From Microcystis aeruginosa W13-11 (GTDB lineage: Bacteria > Cyanobacteriota > Cyanobacteriia > Cyanobacteriales > Microcystaceae): a stretch of DNA of 10,662 nt. The translations under genes and the position numbers were made by a program. This document shows, one piece after another, positions 1 to 6,455 of the stretch. The notes under the pieces are model-generated. The model was not told where the DNA came from and searched no databases. It saw only the letters and a program-made list of their open reading frames with translations. The first letter of the stretch is position 1; each line of letters begins with the position of its first letter. The stretch spans positions 1-10,662 of the forward strand of contig JAADBR010000142.1 in NCBI GenBank assembly GCA_009995705.1. Direction: 5' to 3'.

Positions 1-58
1 GTGTCAGGTTTTTCAGGCTTTCCCTGTCTAGTAGCGGCGGCGGTTCTTTTTGCTTCAT
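1..58 (-). CDS. 5' end of an unidentified gene, cut by the left window edge
   Basis: An ATG at 58 opens a frame that stays open to base 1 and encodes 19 residues beginning MKQKEPPPLLDRESLKNL. The charged, proline-rich start followed by an LDRESL segment reads like a genuine N-terminus. The purine-rich GAGAGG lies directly against the ATG, which is too close for a normal Shine-Dalgarno site. A promoter-like TTGACA/TAGATT pair sits just upstream and would place the transcript start almost on the ATG. A RecX-type regulator is one weak idea from the 'DRESL' pattern, but too little sequence is present for any assignment. Confidence 0.4.
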   Translation of the reverse strand, partial: MKQKEPPPLLDRESLKNLT

Positions 59-64
59 CCTCTC

Positions 65-92
65 AATCTACACTTTTTTCTGTTTTTGTCAA
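65..92 (-). promoter_or_regulatory. Putative sigma-70-type promoter for the left-edge gene
   Basis: Read on the minus strand, a perfect TTGACA (bases 92-87) is separated by 16 bases from TAGATT (70-65), a four-of-six match to TATAAT. The expected transcript start falls at about base 58, which is the ATG of the left-edge gene. Either the transcript is leaderless, or the true start codon or promoter lies elsewhere. Confidence 0.4.
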
Positions 93-120
93 TCCCCTGA
101 CCTGAATCCTTACGAGATAA

Positions 121-385
121 TTTAATCTCAACCGACGGATAATCAATATTCAACAATTGTTGAGGAAGGATATTATGAAAGAATCTGTCATCTATCAGGA
201 AATCAAAAAGAACCGTCAACTTGCTTCTACGTCTATTAAATCGGAGTATAGGTGAAATTTCTGCCGAATTATCCACCAATATCCAAAGTCTTTCTCTAGA
301 AAAATTAGAAAACTTAGGAGAAGCTTTATTGGATTTTCAGTCAGTAGAGGATTTAGAACAATGGCTAGAAAATGAGCGTTTTTAA
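121..385 (+). pseudogene. Decayed remnant of a DUF4351-domain (Rpn/PD-(D/E)XK-like) protein
   Basis: Two plus-strand frames together read as the C-terminal part of a DUF4351 protein. From 121 one frame gives residues ending in KDIMKESVIYQEIKKN. From about 215 another frame gives VNLLLRLLNRSIGEISAEL, then SLSLEKLENLGEALLDF and EDLEQWL, ending with a stop at 383-385. The last part matches the typical DUF4351 ending (L..L..LGEALLDF....DLE.WL). In intact relatives a Gln/Gly/Arg-rich linker usually joins the two halves. Here it seems deleted, with a frame change near 205-215. A stop at 118-120 closes the upstream frame and no nuclease core is visible. Such proteins are numerous in cyanobacteria and often associated with recombination-promoting nuclease or transposase-like families. 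The remnant is convergent with mlaE, only 6 bases from its stop. Confidence 0.6.
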
Positions 386-391
386 CTAAAA

Positions 392-1198
392 TTACTGTCC
401 AAATAAAACCGAACTATTACCAGATCCTTGGAACAAGATCCAAGTCATCAGCAGATTAGATACAAAAATCGCTAAGAGCATAGTGACTACTGCCGCGGTC
501 GTAGCTTGGCCAACTCCTTTAGCACCGCCATCGGTCGTTAAACCCCAATTACAGCCGATAATCGCGATTAAAGCCCCAAAAACCAACCCTTTAACCGGTC
601 CACTCAGCACATCTCCCACGCGCAGGAAACCGCGAACCGAGTCGAGAAAAACTGAATTAGCAATCCCGTATAAACTTTGTCCGACCAGCAAACCACTACC
701 TAAACCGATCAGCAACGCCATAATACTCAAGGCCGGAACCATCAGACAACAGGCAATTAAACGAGGCAGCACCAGATATTCCACGGGATCGGTTTTCAGC
801 ATATAGAGTGCGTCGATCTGCTCTGTCACCTTCATGGTGCCGATTTCCGCCGCAAAAGCCGATCCTACCCGACCGGCTACCACGATCGCCATCATAATCG
901 GACAGAGTTCCCGACCGAGAGCAAGGGCCAAAATTCCCCCCACCATACTGCCAGCACCCAAGGCTTGGAACTCCCGGGCCACTTGGATGGTAAAGATCAT
1001 CCCGATCACCGCAGCCGTGATCATGGCGATAATCAGGGAAGCAGGCCCAGCTGCCACCATTTGTTCTTGGGTGACGCGCCAATCGGGTTTGCGCGTGAAT
1101 AGGAAGTAAAAAACCCTGCCGGTTAATAGTATCGCTAACCAACAGCGCCGAAACCAAGAGCTTAATTCCTTGCTAAAAATCGCCAATAAATCCTTCAT
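392..1198 (-). CDS. mlaE: MlaE-family ABC transporter permease (lipid transport)
   Basis: This 268-residue integral inner-membrane protein belongs to the MlaE/TGD1 permease family (DUF140). Members pair with an MlaF ATPase and an MlaD substrate-binding protein to move phospholipid or other lipids between membranes. The cyanobacterial example is Synechocystis slr1045. The family core is visible at about residues 95-131 (GRELCP, then AGRVGSAFAAEIGTM and QIDAL). Hydrophobic segments lie at about 52-72, 83-110, 145-172, 203-218 and 234-256. The length is normal for the family. An in-frame ATG at 1258 would add 20 residues. I prefer 1198 because GGTGG lies 4 bases upstream and the MKDLL start fits family length, whereas at 1258 the AGGA is only 2 bases from the ATG. 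No mlaD or mlaF is adjacent, as is usual when these genes are scattered in cyanobacteria. Confidence 0.9.
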   Translation of the reverse strand: MKDLLAIFSKELSSWFRRCWLAILLTGRVFYFLFTRKPDWRVTQEQMVAAGPASLIIAMITAAVIGMIFTIQVAREFQALGAGSMVGGILALALGRELCPIMMAIVVAGRVGSAFAAEIGTMKVTEQIDALYMLKTDPVEYLVLPRLIACCLMVPALSIMALLIGLGSGLLVGQSLYGIANSVFLDSVRGFLRVGDVLSGPVKGLVFGALIAIIGCNWGLTTDGGAKGVGQATTAAVVTMLLAIFVSNLLMTWILFQGSGNSSVLFGQ

Positions 1199-1307
1199 GG
1201 CCACCAAAATCGATCGGACTAGAGAAAAGTCTATCCTGTTTTGTCTTCTAACTCCCATTTCCTACCACGCTATGGATGGCGCAGAATTTTTATACTGAAC
1301 TAAAATC

Positions 1308-1315
1308 GCGATCGC
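1308..1315. repeat. HIP1 octameric palindrome (GCGATCGC)
   Basis: This is the one intergenic copy of the cyanobacterial highly iterated palindrome, upstream of mlaE. Other perfect copies lie at 1957-1964, 3633-3640, 4414-4421, 5312-5319, 8552-8559 and 10058-10065. Seven copies in 10.7 kb is strong lineage evidence for a HIP1-rich cyanobacterium. Confidence 0.95.
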
Positions 1316-1378
1316 TGATTAGCTGGTAGTGGATAATTGGAACTGTTGCAAATTAATTATATGTTATAGTGGTGGGCT

Positions 1379-1404
1379 AACTAATTTTTTTGGGAAAATT
1401 AGTT
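1379..1404. other. Perfect 10-bp stem, 6-base loop AT-rich hairpin
   Basis: AACTAATTTT (1379-1388) pairs perfectly with AAAATTAGTT (1395-1404) around a TTTGGG loop. No long T tract follows on either strand, so a classical terminator is uncertain. An operator or RNA structure in the mlaE leader is equally possible. Confidence 0.5.
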
Positions 1405-1562
1405 GATTAGCACATTTGTTCTGAATGAAAACCTGAAGTTTTACTTTTGACTCAAAACTCTTTAGATATAGTCATTTCCGATAAGTCTGATACAGTCTAG
1501 ACCGACAAAATCCTTATGAACTCTGGGATTGATATTCTCAATCTTAATTGAAATGACTCGGC

Positions 1563-1580
1563 CAATTCAAGTCTGAATTG
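1563..1580 (-). terminator. Possible weak hairpin terminator of the kinase gene
   Basis: CAATTCA and TGAATTG form a perfect 7-bp stem with a 4-base loop, 28 bases past the kinase stop on the minus strand. It lies inside a larger set of inverted repeats. The stem is AT-rich and has no clear U tract, so termination is only a possibility. Confidence 0.3.
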
Positions 1581-1607
1581 CATCACTATCTGAAAAAAGA
1601 GCGGAAG

Positions 1608-3761
1608 TTAGGGAACTGGTTCCTCGCTATCCACTTTCGGGGTTGGGTTTTGGGGAGATTGCTGAAGTTCTTGCCAGCGAGTTTCTGCCAGTTGTTTTTG
1701 TGTTTGCACTTCTTGGTCATTGGAACGATAACGAAGTGATTTTTGATAAGCTTGAATCGCTCGCTCGTATTGACCGAGTTTAAACCAACTATTGCCTAGA
1801 CTTTTCCAGGTTTCGGGGTTATCTTTTTGTCTTTGAATCGCCTGTTGATAGGCGGTTATGGCTTGGGAATGGTCGCCTAAACGATAGCAAGCGTTGCCGA
1901 TACCGATAAAAACTTCGGCTTTTTGGGAAGAAATACGGCGAGCTTTTTCGTAGGATGCGATCGCTTCTTGAAATCTTTCCATTTGATGAAGTAATGCCCC
2001 CTGATTTAACCAAGCTTGATAATAATTAGAATTGGCTTTAGTTGCTTGAGTAAATGCCTCCAAAGCTTCTGAATTGCGGCCTAATTTTTGCAGAATAATC
2101 CCTTGACTATAGTGAGCTTGGGCAAATTGGGGATTAAATTGTCCGGCTTTGCTATAACTTTCTAAAGCCTCATTAATTTTATTTAATTGATACAAACTAT
2201 TACCTTTTTGATACCAAATTAAGGCATTATCTGACTCGATCGCTAGAGCCTGATCGTAGGCTTTAACTGCCCCTTCATAATCCTCAAGATTTTGTAATGA
2301 CCAGCCTTTTTTATACCAAATTTTTGCATCATTTTGTTGAAAAGTTAACAATTTTTCAAGAGCTTTTTGGGCGGCGGAATATTGTTGCAGTTCTAGATAG
2401 ATATCGGCTTTACCTTGCCAAGCTTGACTAGCGGCAGGATTAAGAGATAAGACCCGCTCAAAACTTTCTAAAGCCTCTTGATTTTTGCCTAATTTATCTA
2501 AAGCTTCCCCGCGACCGAGCCAAGCTTGCCAAGCGGAATCTGGGTTAATTTGAATAGCTTTTTCGTAGGTATTTAAAGCTTCCGAGTATCTTTTTAAAGC
2601 CAATAAAGCATCAGCTTGTCCTTGCAATGCCTCAAGATAATCGGGATTAATTTTTAAGGCTTGACCATAGGAATTAAGGGCATCAGTATAACGTTTGAGT
2701 TGATAAAAAGTCTGACCTTGTTGATAGTAACTAAGAGAATTACGAGAATTTTGCCAATAGTCAAAACCCAGATAAGCACCAGCTATTAAACCAATTGTTC
2801 CCGATACAAACAAGATTTTTGTTAGCCAAGATTTCCCTAGACGAGCAACCCGGCCCTGAGGTTGCACTGCCTGGGTAGTTTTCGGATCGAGATGATGAAT
2901 TTTCCCTAATTTTCTCAGAGCGATTAATGCTTCACTGGCACTGGTATAACGCTGACGAAAATCATAGCGGATCATGCGCTCGATAACATCACTAAACTCG
3001 GCGCTAGTCATGGCCAAATGTTGCCAGAGAATTTCCCCCGTGCGAGCATTCAAGGGAATATCTTCGGGAGCTTTACCAGTTAAAGCTTGTAATCCAATCA
3101 TACCAGTGGCGTAGATATCGCTACTAAAACGGGGATGACCTTGGGCCTGTTCACTGGGGAAATAACCGGGGGTACCGATAGCGACTGTAGAAACGGTTTT
3201 ACCTTCTTTAACTACTTGAGTGCTAATTTGTTTGACAGCGCCAAAATCAATTAAAACCAATTGATCATCTTGACGGCGACGAATAAGATTGAAGGGATTA
3301 ACATCGCGATGGATCACCTGTTTTTGATGGACAAATTCGAGAATTGAGAGAATTTCTGTTAATAAAGCCACTACTTTCTCCTCATTTTGCCTATAGACAC
3401 CGGCAGTAATTTCTGTGGCTAAATCTTCCCCTTCAATGTATTCTTGCACGAGGAAAAATTGCCCATTTTCCTCAAAATAAGCAAATAAACGGGGAATATG
3501 GCGATGATTGCCCAATTCTTGCAGTATTTTCGCCTCGGTTTCAAAGAGTCGTCTAGCGATGGCTACAGTTTCGGCATTCCGGCACTGGGGTTGAAATTGT
3601 TTGATCACACAGCGATTTTGATTGGGTAACTGGCGATCGCAGGACAAGAAAGTCTGTCCGAATCCCCCTTTTCCCAATTGACGGATAATTTGGTAGCGAT
3701 GACTAAGGATTTTTCCGGCAGCGAGTTCCATAGACGATGGCAATCCGAGGTTTTTTACCAT
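1608..3761 (-). CDS. Serine/threonine protein kinase with membrane segment and ten TPR repeats
   Basis: With the start at 3761 the product has 717 residues. The N-terminal Hanks-type kinase domain spans about 20-285: glycine loop GKGGFG (30-35), VIK lysine 54, alpha-C glutamate near 76, HRD aspartate 153, Asn158, DFG (172-174) and GTPGYFPSEQ (196-205). A single hydrophobic segment follows at about 312-334. The rest (about 343-682) divides into ten consecutive 34-residue TPR units with the W-LG-Y-A-P pattern, then a Pro-rich tail. It probably phosphorylates partners held by the TPR domain, with kinase and TPRs on opposite sides of a membrane. The catalytic-loop motif is HRDVNPFN, so the usual Lys is Asn. 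The frame is open to an ATG at 3872. Starts at 3818, 3761 and 3731 are all in frame and none has a good ribosome binding site. I chose 3761 because the kinase domain begins shortly after it. Confidence 0.93.
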   Translation of the reverse strand: MVKNLGLPSSMELAAGKILSHRYQIIRQLGKGGFGQTFLSCDRQLPNQNRCVIKQFQPQCRNAETVAIARRLFETEAKILQELGNHRHIPRLFAYFEENGQFFLVQEYIEGEDLATEITAGVYRQNEEKVVALLTEILSILEFVHQKQVIHRDVNPFNLIRRRQDDQLVLIDFGAVKQISTQVVKEGKTVSTVAIGTPGYFPSEQAQGHPRFSSDIYATGMIGLQALTGKAPEDIPLNARTGEILWQHLAMTSAEFSDVIERMIRYDFRQRYTSASEALIALRKLGKIHHLDPKTTQAVQPQGRVARLGKSWLTKILFVSGTIGLIAGAYLGFDYWQNSRNSLSYYQQGQTFYQLKRYTDALNSYGQALKINPDYLEALQGQADALLALKRYSEALNTYEKAIQINPDSAWQAWLGRGEALDKLGKNQEALESFERVLSLNPAASQAWQGKADIYLELQQYSAAQKALEKLLTFQQNDAKIWYKKGWSLQNLEDYEGAVKAYDQALAIESDNALIWYQKGNSLYQLNKINEALESYSKAGQFNPQFAQAHYSQGIILQKLGRNSEALEAFTQATKANSNYYQAWLNQGALLHQMERFQEAIASYEKARRISSQKAEVFIGIGNACYRLGDHSQAITAYQQAIQRQKDNPETWKSLGNSWFKLGQYERAIQAYQKSLRYRSNDQEVQTQKQLAETRWQELQQSPQNPTPKVDSEEPVP

Positions 3762-3865
3762 TCTAGGCTTTTCGACTCTCTTTTGCGGTCGATGGACAAA
3801 ATGCAGAAATTCTGCCATTCTACTTTTTTCCCTATAGAGAGAGAAAAAATTCCCTGTTGAGGGGA

Positions 3866-3894
3866 CTGACATGACAGACAGAAAAAAATAATCT
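3866..3894 (+). promoter_or_regulatory. Candidate promoter for the exported glycine-zipper protein gene
   Basis: CTGACA (3866-3871, five of six to the -35 consensus) and TAATCT (3889-3894) are 17 bases apart. They would give a leader of about 38 bases ahead of the ATG at 3940. The -10 match is poor. The site lies in the divergent gap shared with the kinase gene. Confidence 0.3.
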
Positions 3895-3939
3895 AGAAAC
3901 AGAGAAAGTTCACTGTTGTTTTTTCAGAGGATAACCGCT

Positions 3940-4608
3940 ATGTCTATCAATCCTGTTACCAGAGCCAGTACAGCCTTACTGATTACCCTGCTCATGGGGT
4001 CGATGTCCGGCACTTTTCCCGTCCTCGCTCAAAGTAATATTAATCGGCAAAGTCTCATCGCTCAACAAATCTCGATTCCGGCGAGAACAGTTATCCCTTT
4101 GAATTACGAGAAAGCCGATAAAATTTTAGTTTCTAAAAGTGATGTTATTCCTCTGACTTTAACCGTAGCCAGAGATATTCGTAACCGGAATGGGAGTGTG
4201 GTGATTGCAGCGGGAAGTGAAGTCAAGGGTACTTTACAAGCGATGGGCCAAGGTGTGCGGTTTATTGCCGATGAAATTCGCCTCGATGGGGGTAATCGCA
4301 CTATTCCCCTCAATGCCACTTCGCGATTAATTACTACCACTGAAACCGTGCGTAAAGGGGCAAAAACTCAAGATATCTTAGCGGGAACCGTCGCCGGTGC
4401 GGGGGCAGCCACAGCGATCGCTGCTCTTACGGGCGATCATAAGATCGAAGTTCTCGACGTTTTAGCGGGGGCAGCCGTGGGAACCCTTGCCGGATGGGGT
4501 TTACCGACGGCGGGAATTGTCGGTGGTAGTTCCGCGCAGTTATACTCTGTTAACCCCGATCGAGATTTAAATATTACCCTGCAATCGCCCCTAGTGATTA
4601 GAGATTAG
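3940..4608 (+). CDS. Exported conserved cyanobacterial protein, VirB10/TrbI-like pattern with glycine zipper
   Basis: The product has 222 residues. The first 30 form a signal peptide (basic MSINPVTRAS, hydrophobic TALLITLLMG, cleavage likely after VLA), so it acts in the periplasm or at the outer membrane. Residues about 46-130 are beta-rich, with a pattern like the C-terminal domain of VirB10/TrbI proteins (IPARTVIPL, then VARDI, VVIAAGSEVKGTL). Residues about 146-196 are rich in Gly and Ala (GTVAGAGAATAIAAL, LAGAAVGTLAGWG), like a membrane-associated glycine zipper. The VirB10 comparison rests on pattern only; no secretion system genes are nearby. The start at 3940 is supported by AGAGG 9 bases upstream. 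A TTG at 3916 is in frame but sits ahead of that site. The gene is divergent from the kinase gene and precedes the HhoA-type protease gene on the same strand by 151 bases. Confidence 0.75.
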   Translation: MSINPVTRASTALLITLLMGSMSGTFPVLAQSNINRQSLIAQQISIPARTVIPLNYEKADKILVSKSDVIPLTLTVARDIRNRNGSVVIAAGSEVKGTLQAMGQGVRFIADEIRLDGGNRTIPLNATSRLITTTETVRKGAKTQDILAGTVAGAGAATAIAALTGDHKIEVLDVLAGAAVGTLAGWGLPTAGIVGGSSAQLYSVNPDRDLNITLQSPLVIRD

Positions 4609-4624
4609 TAAACGGCAAACCATA

Positions 4625-4652
4625 ACCAAATCCATCTGCTGACGGATTTGGT
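4625..4652 (+). terminator. Hairpin after the exported protein gene
   Basis: ACCAAATCC and GGATTTGGT form a perfect 9-bp stem around a 10-base loop, 17 bases past the stop at 4608. There is no T run after it, so it may only attenuate or stabilise the transcript. It stands between this gene and the protease gene. Confidence 0.45.
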
Positions 4653-4759
4653 GTCAACTCATTGGTTTAATCGGAGCGATCGATTTGTTAGATTTTTAAT
4701 AGTCGGTCTGTCAACCGATGGACAAAAACAGTTAAAACATCAGAATCAGAGATCAAAGT

Positions 4760-5929
4760 ATGAAACTTCCTACAGGGTTACGGCGAACTATTACCCACGC
4801 TTTGGCAACTTTTCTAGGAGTTATGCTCGGTTTTAGCAGTTTAGCGGCGGTAAATGCCCAAAATCTGCCCAGCACTGCCGCCGATCTGGCCAGAATCCCC
4901 TCGGAGATGACCGCGGAAAGTTTTGTCGCTAAAGCAGTGGCCCGCACAGGTGCGGCAGTGGTGCGAATTGACACCGAAGCGATTATTACTCGTCCTAATA
5001 GCCCCTTTTTTGATGATCCTTTTTTTCAGGAGTTTTTTGGGGAACAGTTTCGTGTTCCCACCCAGCAGCGAGTGGCGGGCCAGGGATCGGGTTTTATTAT
5101 CGATGGCAGCGGTTTAATCTTAACTAATGCCCATGTGGTCGATAATGCCGATAAGGTAACGGTAACTTTAAAAGATGGTCGTAGCTTCAAGGGGGGAGTA
5201 CGCGGTACTGATGAGATCACTGATTTAGCCGTGGTGAAAATTAATCCCCAAGGAGAAAAATTACCTATAGCCGTCCTCGGCAATTCCTCCTCCATACAAG
5301 TGGGGGATTGGGCGATCGCAGTAGGCAATCCCGTCGGTCTAGATAATACAGTAACTTTAGGAATTATTAGCACGATTGGGCGCTCGGCGGCTAAGGCGGG
5401 TATTCCCGATAAACGCATTGATTTTATTCAAACCGATGCCGCTATTAACCCGGGCAATTCCGGCGGTCCGTTACTTAATGCCCAAGGAGAAGTCATCGGC
5501 ATCAATACGGCGATTCGTACCGATGCCATGGGGATCGGTTTTGCCATTCCCATCGACCGGGCCAAGCAGTTACAAGCGACCCTAGAAGCAGGTCAAAAGG
5601 TGGCCCATCCCTATATCGGTGTGCAGATGGTTAATCTAACTGCCGATTTAGCCCGGGCTAATAATCAAAACCCCAATTCTCCCCTGATTGTGCCGGAAGT
5701 GTCGGGAATTTTGGTGGTGAAAGTCCTACCCAATACCCCCGCCGAAAAAGCTGGTATCCGTCGCGGGGATGTGATTGTTAAAGCTAATAATCAACCGGTT
5801 AGCGATGGTAGCGAGTTACAGGAAATGGTGGAAAAAACTGGAATTGGTCAATCTTTACCCCTAAGAATCAGAAGGGGTGAAAGGGCGATCGATCTCACCG
5901 TAATCACCGCCCAAATGTCGAATCAGTAA
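4760..5929 (+). CDS. hhoA: HhoA/HtrA-type trypsin-like serine protease with PDZ domain
   Basis: This 389-residue S1C (DegP/HtrA) peptidase is a periplasmic or lumenal quality-control protease degrading misfolded proteins. Cyanobacteria carry HtrA, HhoA and HhoB paralogues, and I cannot tell which with certainty. The N-terminus has a signal sequence with a twin Arg (LRRT at 7-10), a hydrophobic stretch (about 14-31) and a likely cleavage after VNA. The catalytic triad is complete: His125 (TNAHVVD), Asp155 (TDLAVVK) and Ser234 (NPGNSGGPL). A single PDZ domain covers about 285-385 (ILVVKVLPNTPAEKAGIRRGD). A loop rich in Phe and Asp at 81-97 (FFDDPFFQEFFG) is typical of HtrA proteins and helps trimer formation. 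Length is normal. The ATG at 4760 has only a weak AGAG upstream but fits the signal peptide. The stop codon lies inside the first unit of a heptanucleotide array. Confidence 0.93.
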   Translation: MKLPTGLRRTITHALATFLGVMLGFSSLAAVNAQNLPSTAADLARIPSEMTAESFVAKAVARTGAAVVRIDTEAIITRPNSPFFDDPFFQEFFGEQFRVPTQQRVAGQGSGFIIDGSGLILTNAHVVDNADKVTVTLKDGRSFKGGVRGTDEITDLAVVKINPQGEKLPIAVLGNSSSIQVGDWAIAVGNPVGLDNTVTLGIISTIGRSAAKAGIPDKRIDFIQTDAAINPGNSGGPLLNAQGEVIGINTAIRTDAMGIGFAIPIDRAKQLQATLEAGQKVAHPYIGVQMVNLTADLARANNQNPNSPLIVPEVSGILVVKVLPNTPAEKAGIRRGDVIVKANNQPVSDGSELQEMVEKTGIGQSLPLRIRRGERAIDLTVITAQMSNQ

Positions 5930-5978
5930 TCGGCAGTCCGGAGTCAGTAATCAGTTATCAGATGTGAGTTTTCAGTTC
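5923..5978 (+). repeat. Degenerate heptanucleotide tandem repeat (STRR-like)
   Basis: Eight 7-base units run in register: TCAGTAA, TCGGCAG, TCCGGAG, TCAGTAA, TCAGTTA, TCAGATG, TGAGTTT, TCAGTTC. Every unit begins with T, has G at position 4, and all but one begin with TC. This resembles the short tandemly repeated heptamers known in cyanobacteria. The array starts in the last codons and stop of the protease gene. Confidence 0.55.
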
Positions 5979-6282
5979 ACTGAGCAGGGTTCTTCGTTAC
6001 TTGGTATGGTTCGATCGGGTGGCATAAATCGACTAAATCCTTATCTGGCAAAAGACTTAATTGATTAGCTCGCTCTAGATGGAAAACAATTGACAAATAT
6101 CGCAGCAATGTCTTTATCTATAAGGGTTTCATCTCTTATCTTGCTCGAAAAAATGAGCGAACGATGAGTAACCAGGGACTTTCACCTGGGGGCATCTCAA
6201 TTTTGTAGAAATATCTATACTACATTTTGGGCGCACGCAGTTCAATAAACTCACTGACCATGATGTCCCCCTATCATTGGCG

Positions 6283-6296
6283 CAATAATATTATTG
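6283..6296. repeat. 14-bp perfect palindrome
   Basis: CAATAATATTATTG equals its own reverse complement. It lies 3 bases before the GC-rich hairpin at 6300-6318 and is the first of three clustered palindromes. Confidence 0.6.
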
Positions 6297-6299
6297 TAG

Positions 6300-6318
6300 G
6301 GGCGAATTGCATTCGCCC
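6300..6318 (+). repeat. REP-like hairpin GGGCGAAT-TGC-ATTCGCCC
   Basis: This is a perfect 8-bp stem with a 3-base loop, preceded by GTAG and followed by TCTTTTAATAA. From memory, the string around GGGGCGAATTGCATTCGCCC is a frequent interspersed sequence in Microcystis and other cyanobacteria. A T-rich tail on the plus strand means it could also act as a terminator, though the nearest plus-strand gene ends about 370 bases upstream. Confidence 0.6.
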
Positions 6319-6338
6319 TCTTTTAATAACTGCTGCTG

Positions 6339-6354
6339 CTCACCTATAGGTGAG
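6339..6354. repeat. 16-bp perfect palindrome
   Basis: CTCACCTATAGGTGAG is fully self-complementary. A partial copy, TCACCAATAGG, follows at 6361-6371. The pair could be an operator for the gene starting at 6456, about 100 bases downstream, or part of the repeat cluster. Confidence 0.5.
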
Positions 6355-6419
6355 AGAAAGTCACCAATAGGAGATGCAGCCCTTTCACCTTGAGGATTTA
6401 TTCGGTAACGAGAAAATGC

Positions 6420-6425
6420 TATGAT
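6420..6425 (+). promoter_or_regulatory. Possible -10 element of the 184-residue exported protein gene
   Basis: TATGAT (five of six to TATAAT) sits 30 bases ahead of the ATG at 6456. Only a poor -35 (TTTATT, 17 bases upstream) accompanies it. Confidence 0.3.
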
Positions 6426-6455
6426 TCGGGTTGAATTTACCAAGTTTATTAAATT

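Larger units (their letters stand above)
1199..1607. other. Long intergenic region with several inverted repeats
   Basis: This roughly 400-base gap separates the 3' end of the kinase gene from the 5' end of mlaE, both on the minus strand. I see no convincing gene in it. It holds a HIP1 site, a strong hairpin at 1379-1404, a pair of 9-base inverted repeats far apart (1470-1478 and 1550-1558), and two short hairpins at 1527-1543 and 1563-1580. The mlaE promoter must lie in it unless mlaE is co-transcribed with the kinase gene. Confidence 0.6.
5979..6455. other. Gene-poor intergenic region with palindrome cluster
   Basis: I see no intact gene. Short plus-strand frames (for example from 6007) end within about 20 codons, and short minus-strand frames are equally broken. 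The left half has small hairpins such as CCAGG/CCTGG near 6170-6190. The right half holds three perfect palindromic structures between 6283 and 6354. Much of this may be decayed mobile or duplicated DNA, but no transposase motif can be named. Confidence 0.5.

Noticed and set aside
55..279. A 74-codon minus-strand frame
   Set aside because: It lies antisense to the DUF4351 relic, has no family pattern, and its end overlaps the promoter-like TTGACA and the start of the left-edge gene.
1199..1258. A 20-residue N-terminal extension of MlaE
   Set aside because: The AGGA is only 2 bases from the ATG at 1258, and the extension is not typical of the family. The start at 1198 gives normal length.
3762..3872. 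A 37-residue N-terminal extension of the kinase
   Set aside because: No ribosome binding site precedes the ATG at 3872, and the extra residues lack domain character. It cannot be excluded.
4648..4836. A 62-codon plus-strand frame ahead of the protease gene
   Set aside because: It overlaps the protease start in another frame, contains the hairpin region, and has no ribosome binding site or family pattern.
5990..6215. A decayed transposase or intron
   Set aside because: I checked both strands for recognisable motifs and found only short broken frames, so no mobile element can be named.
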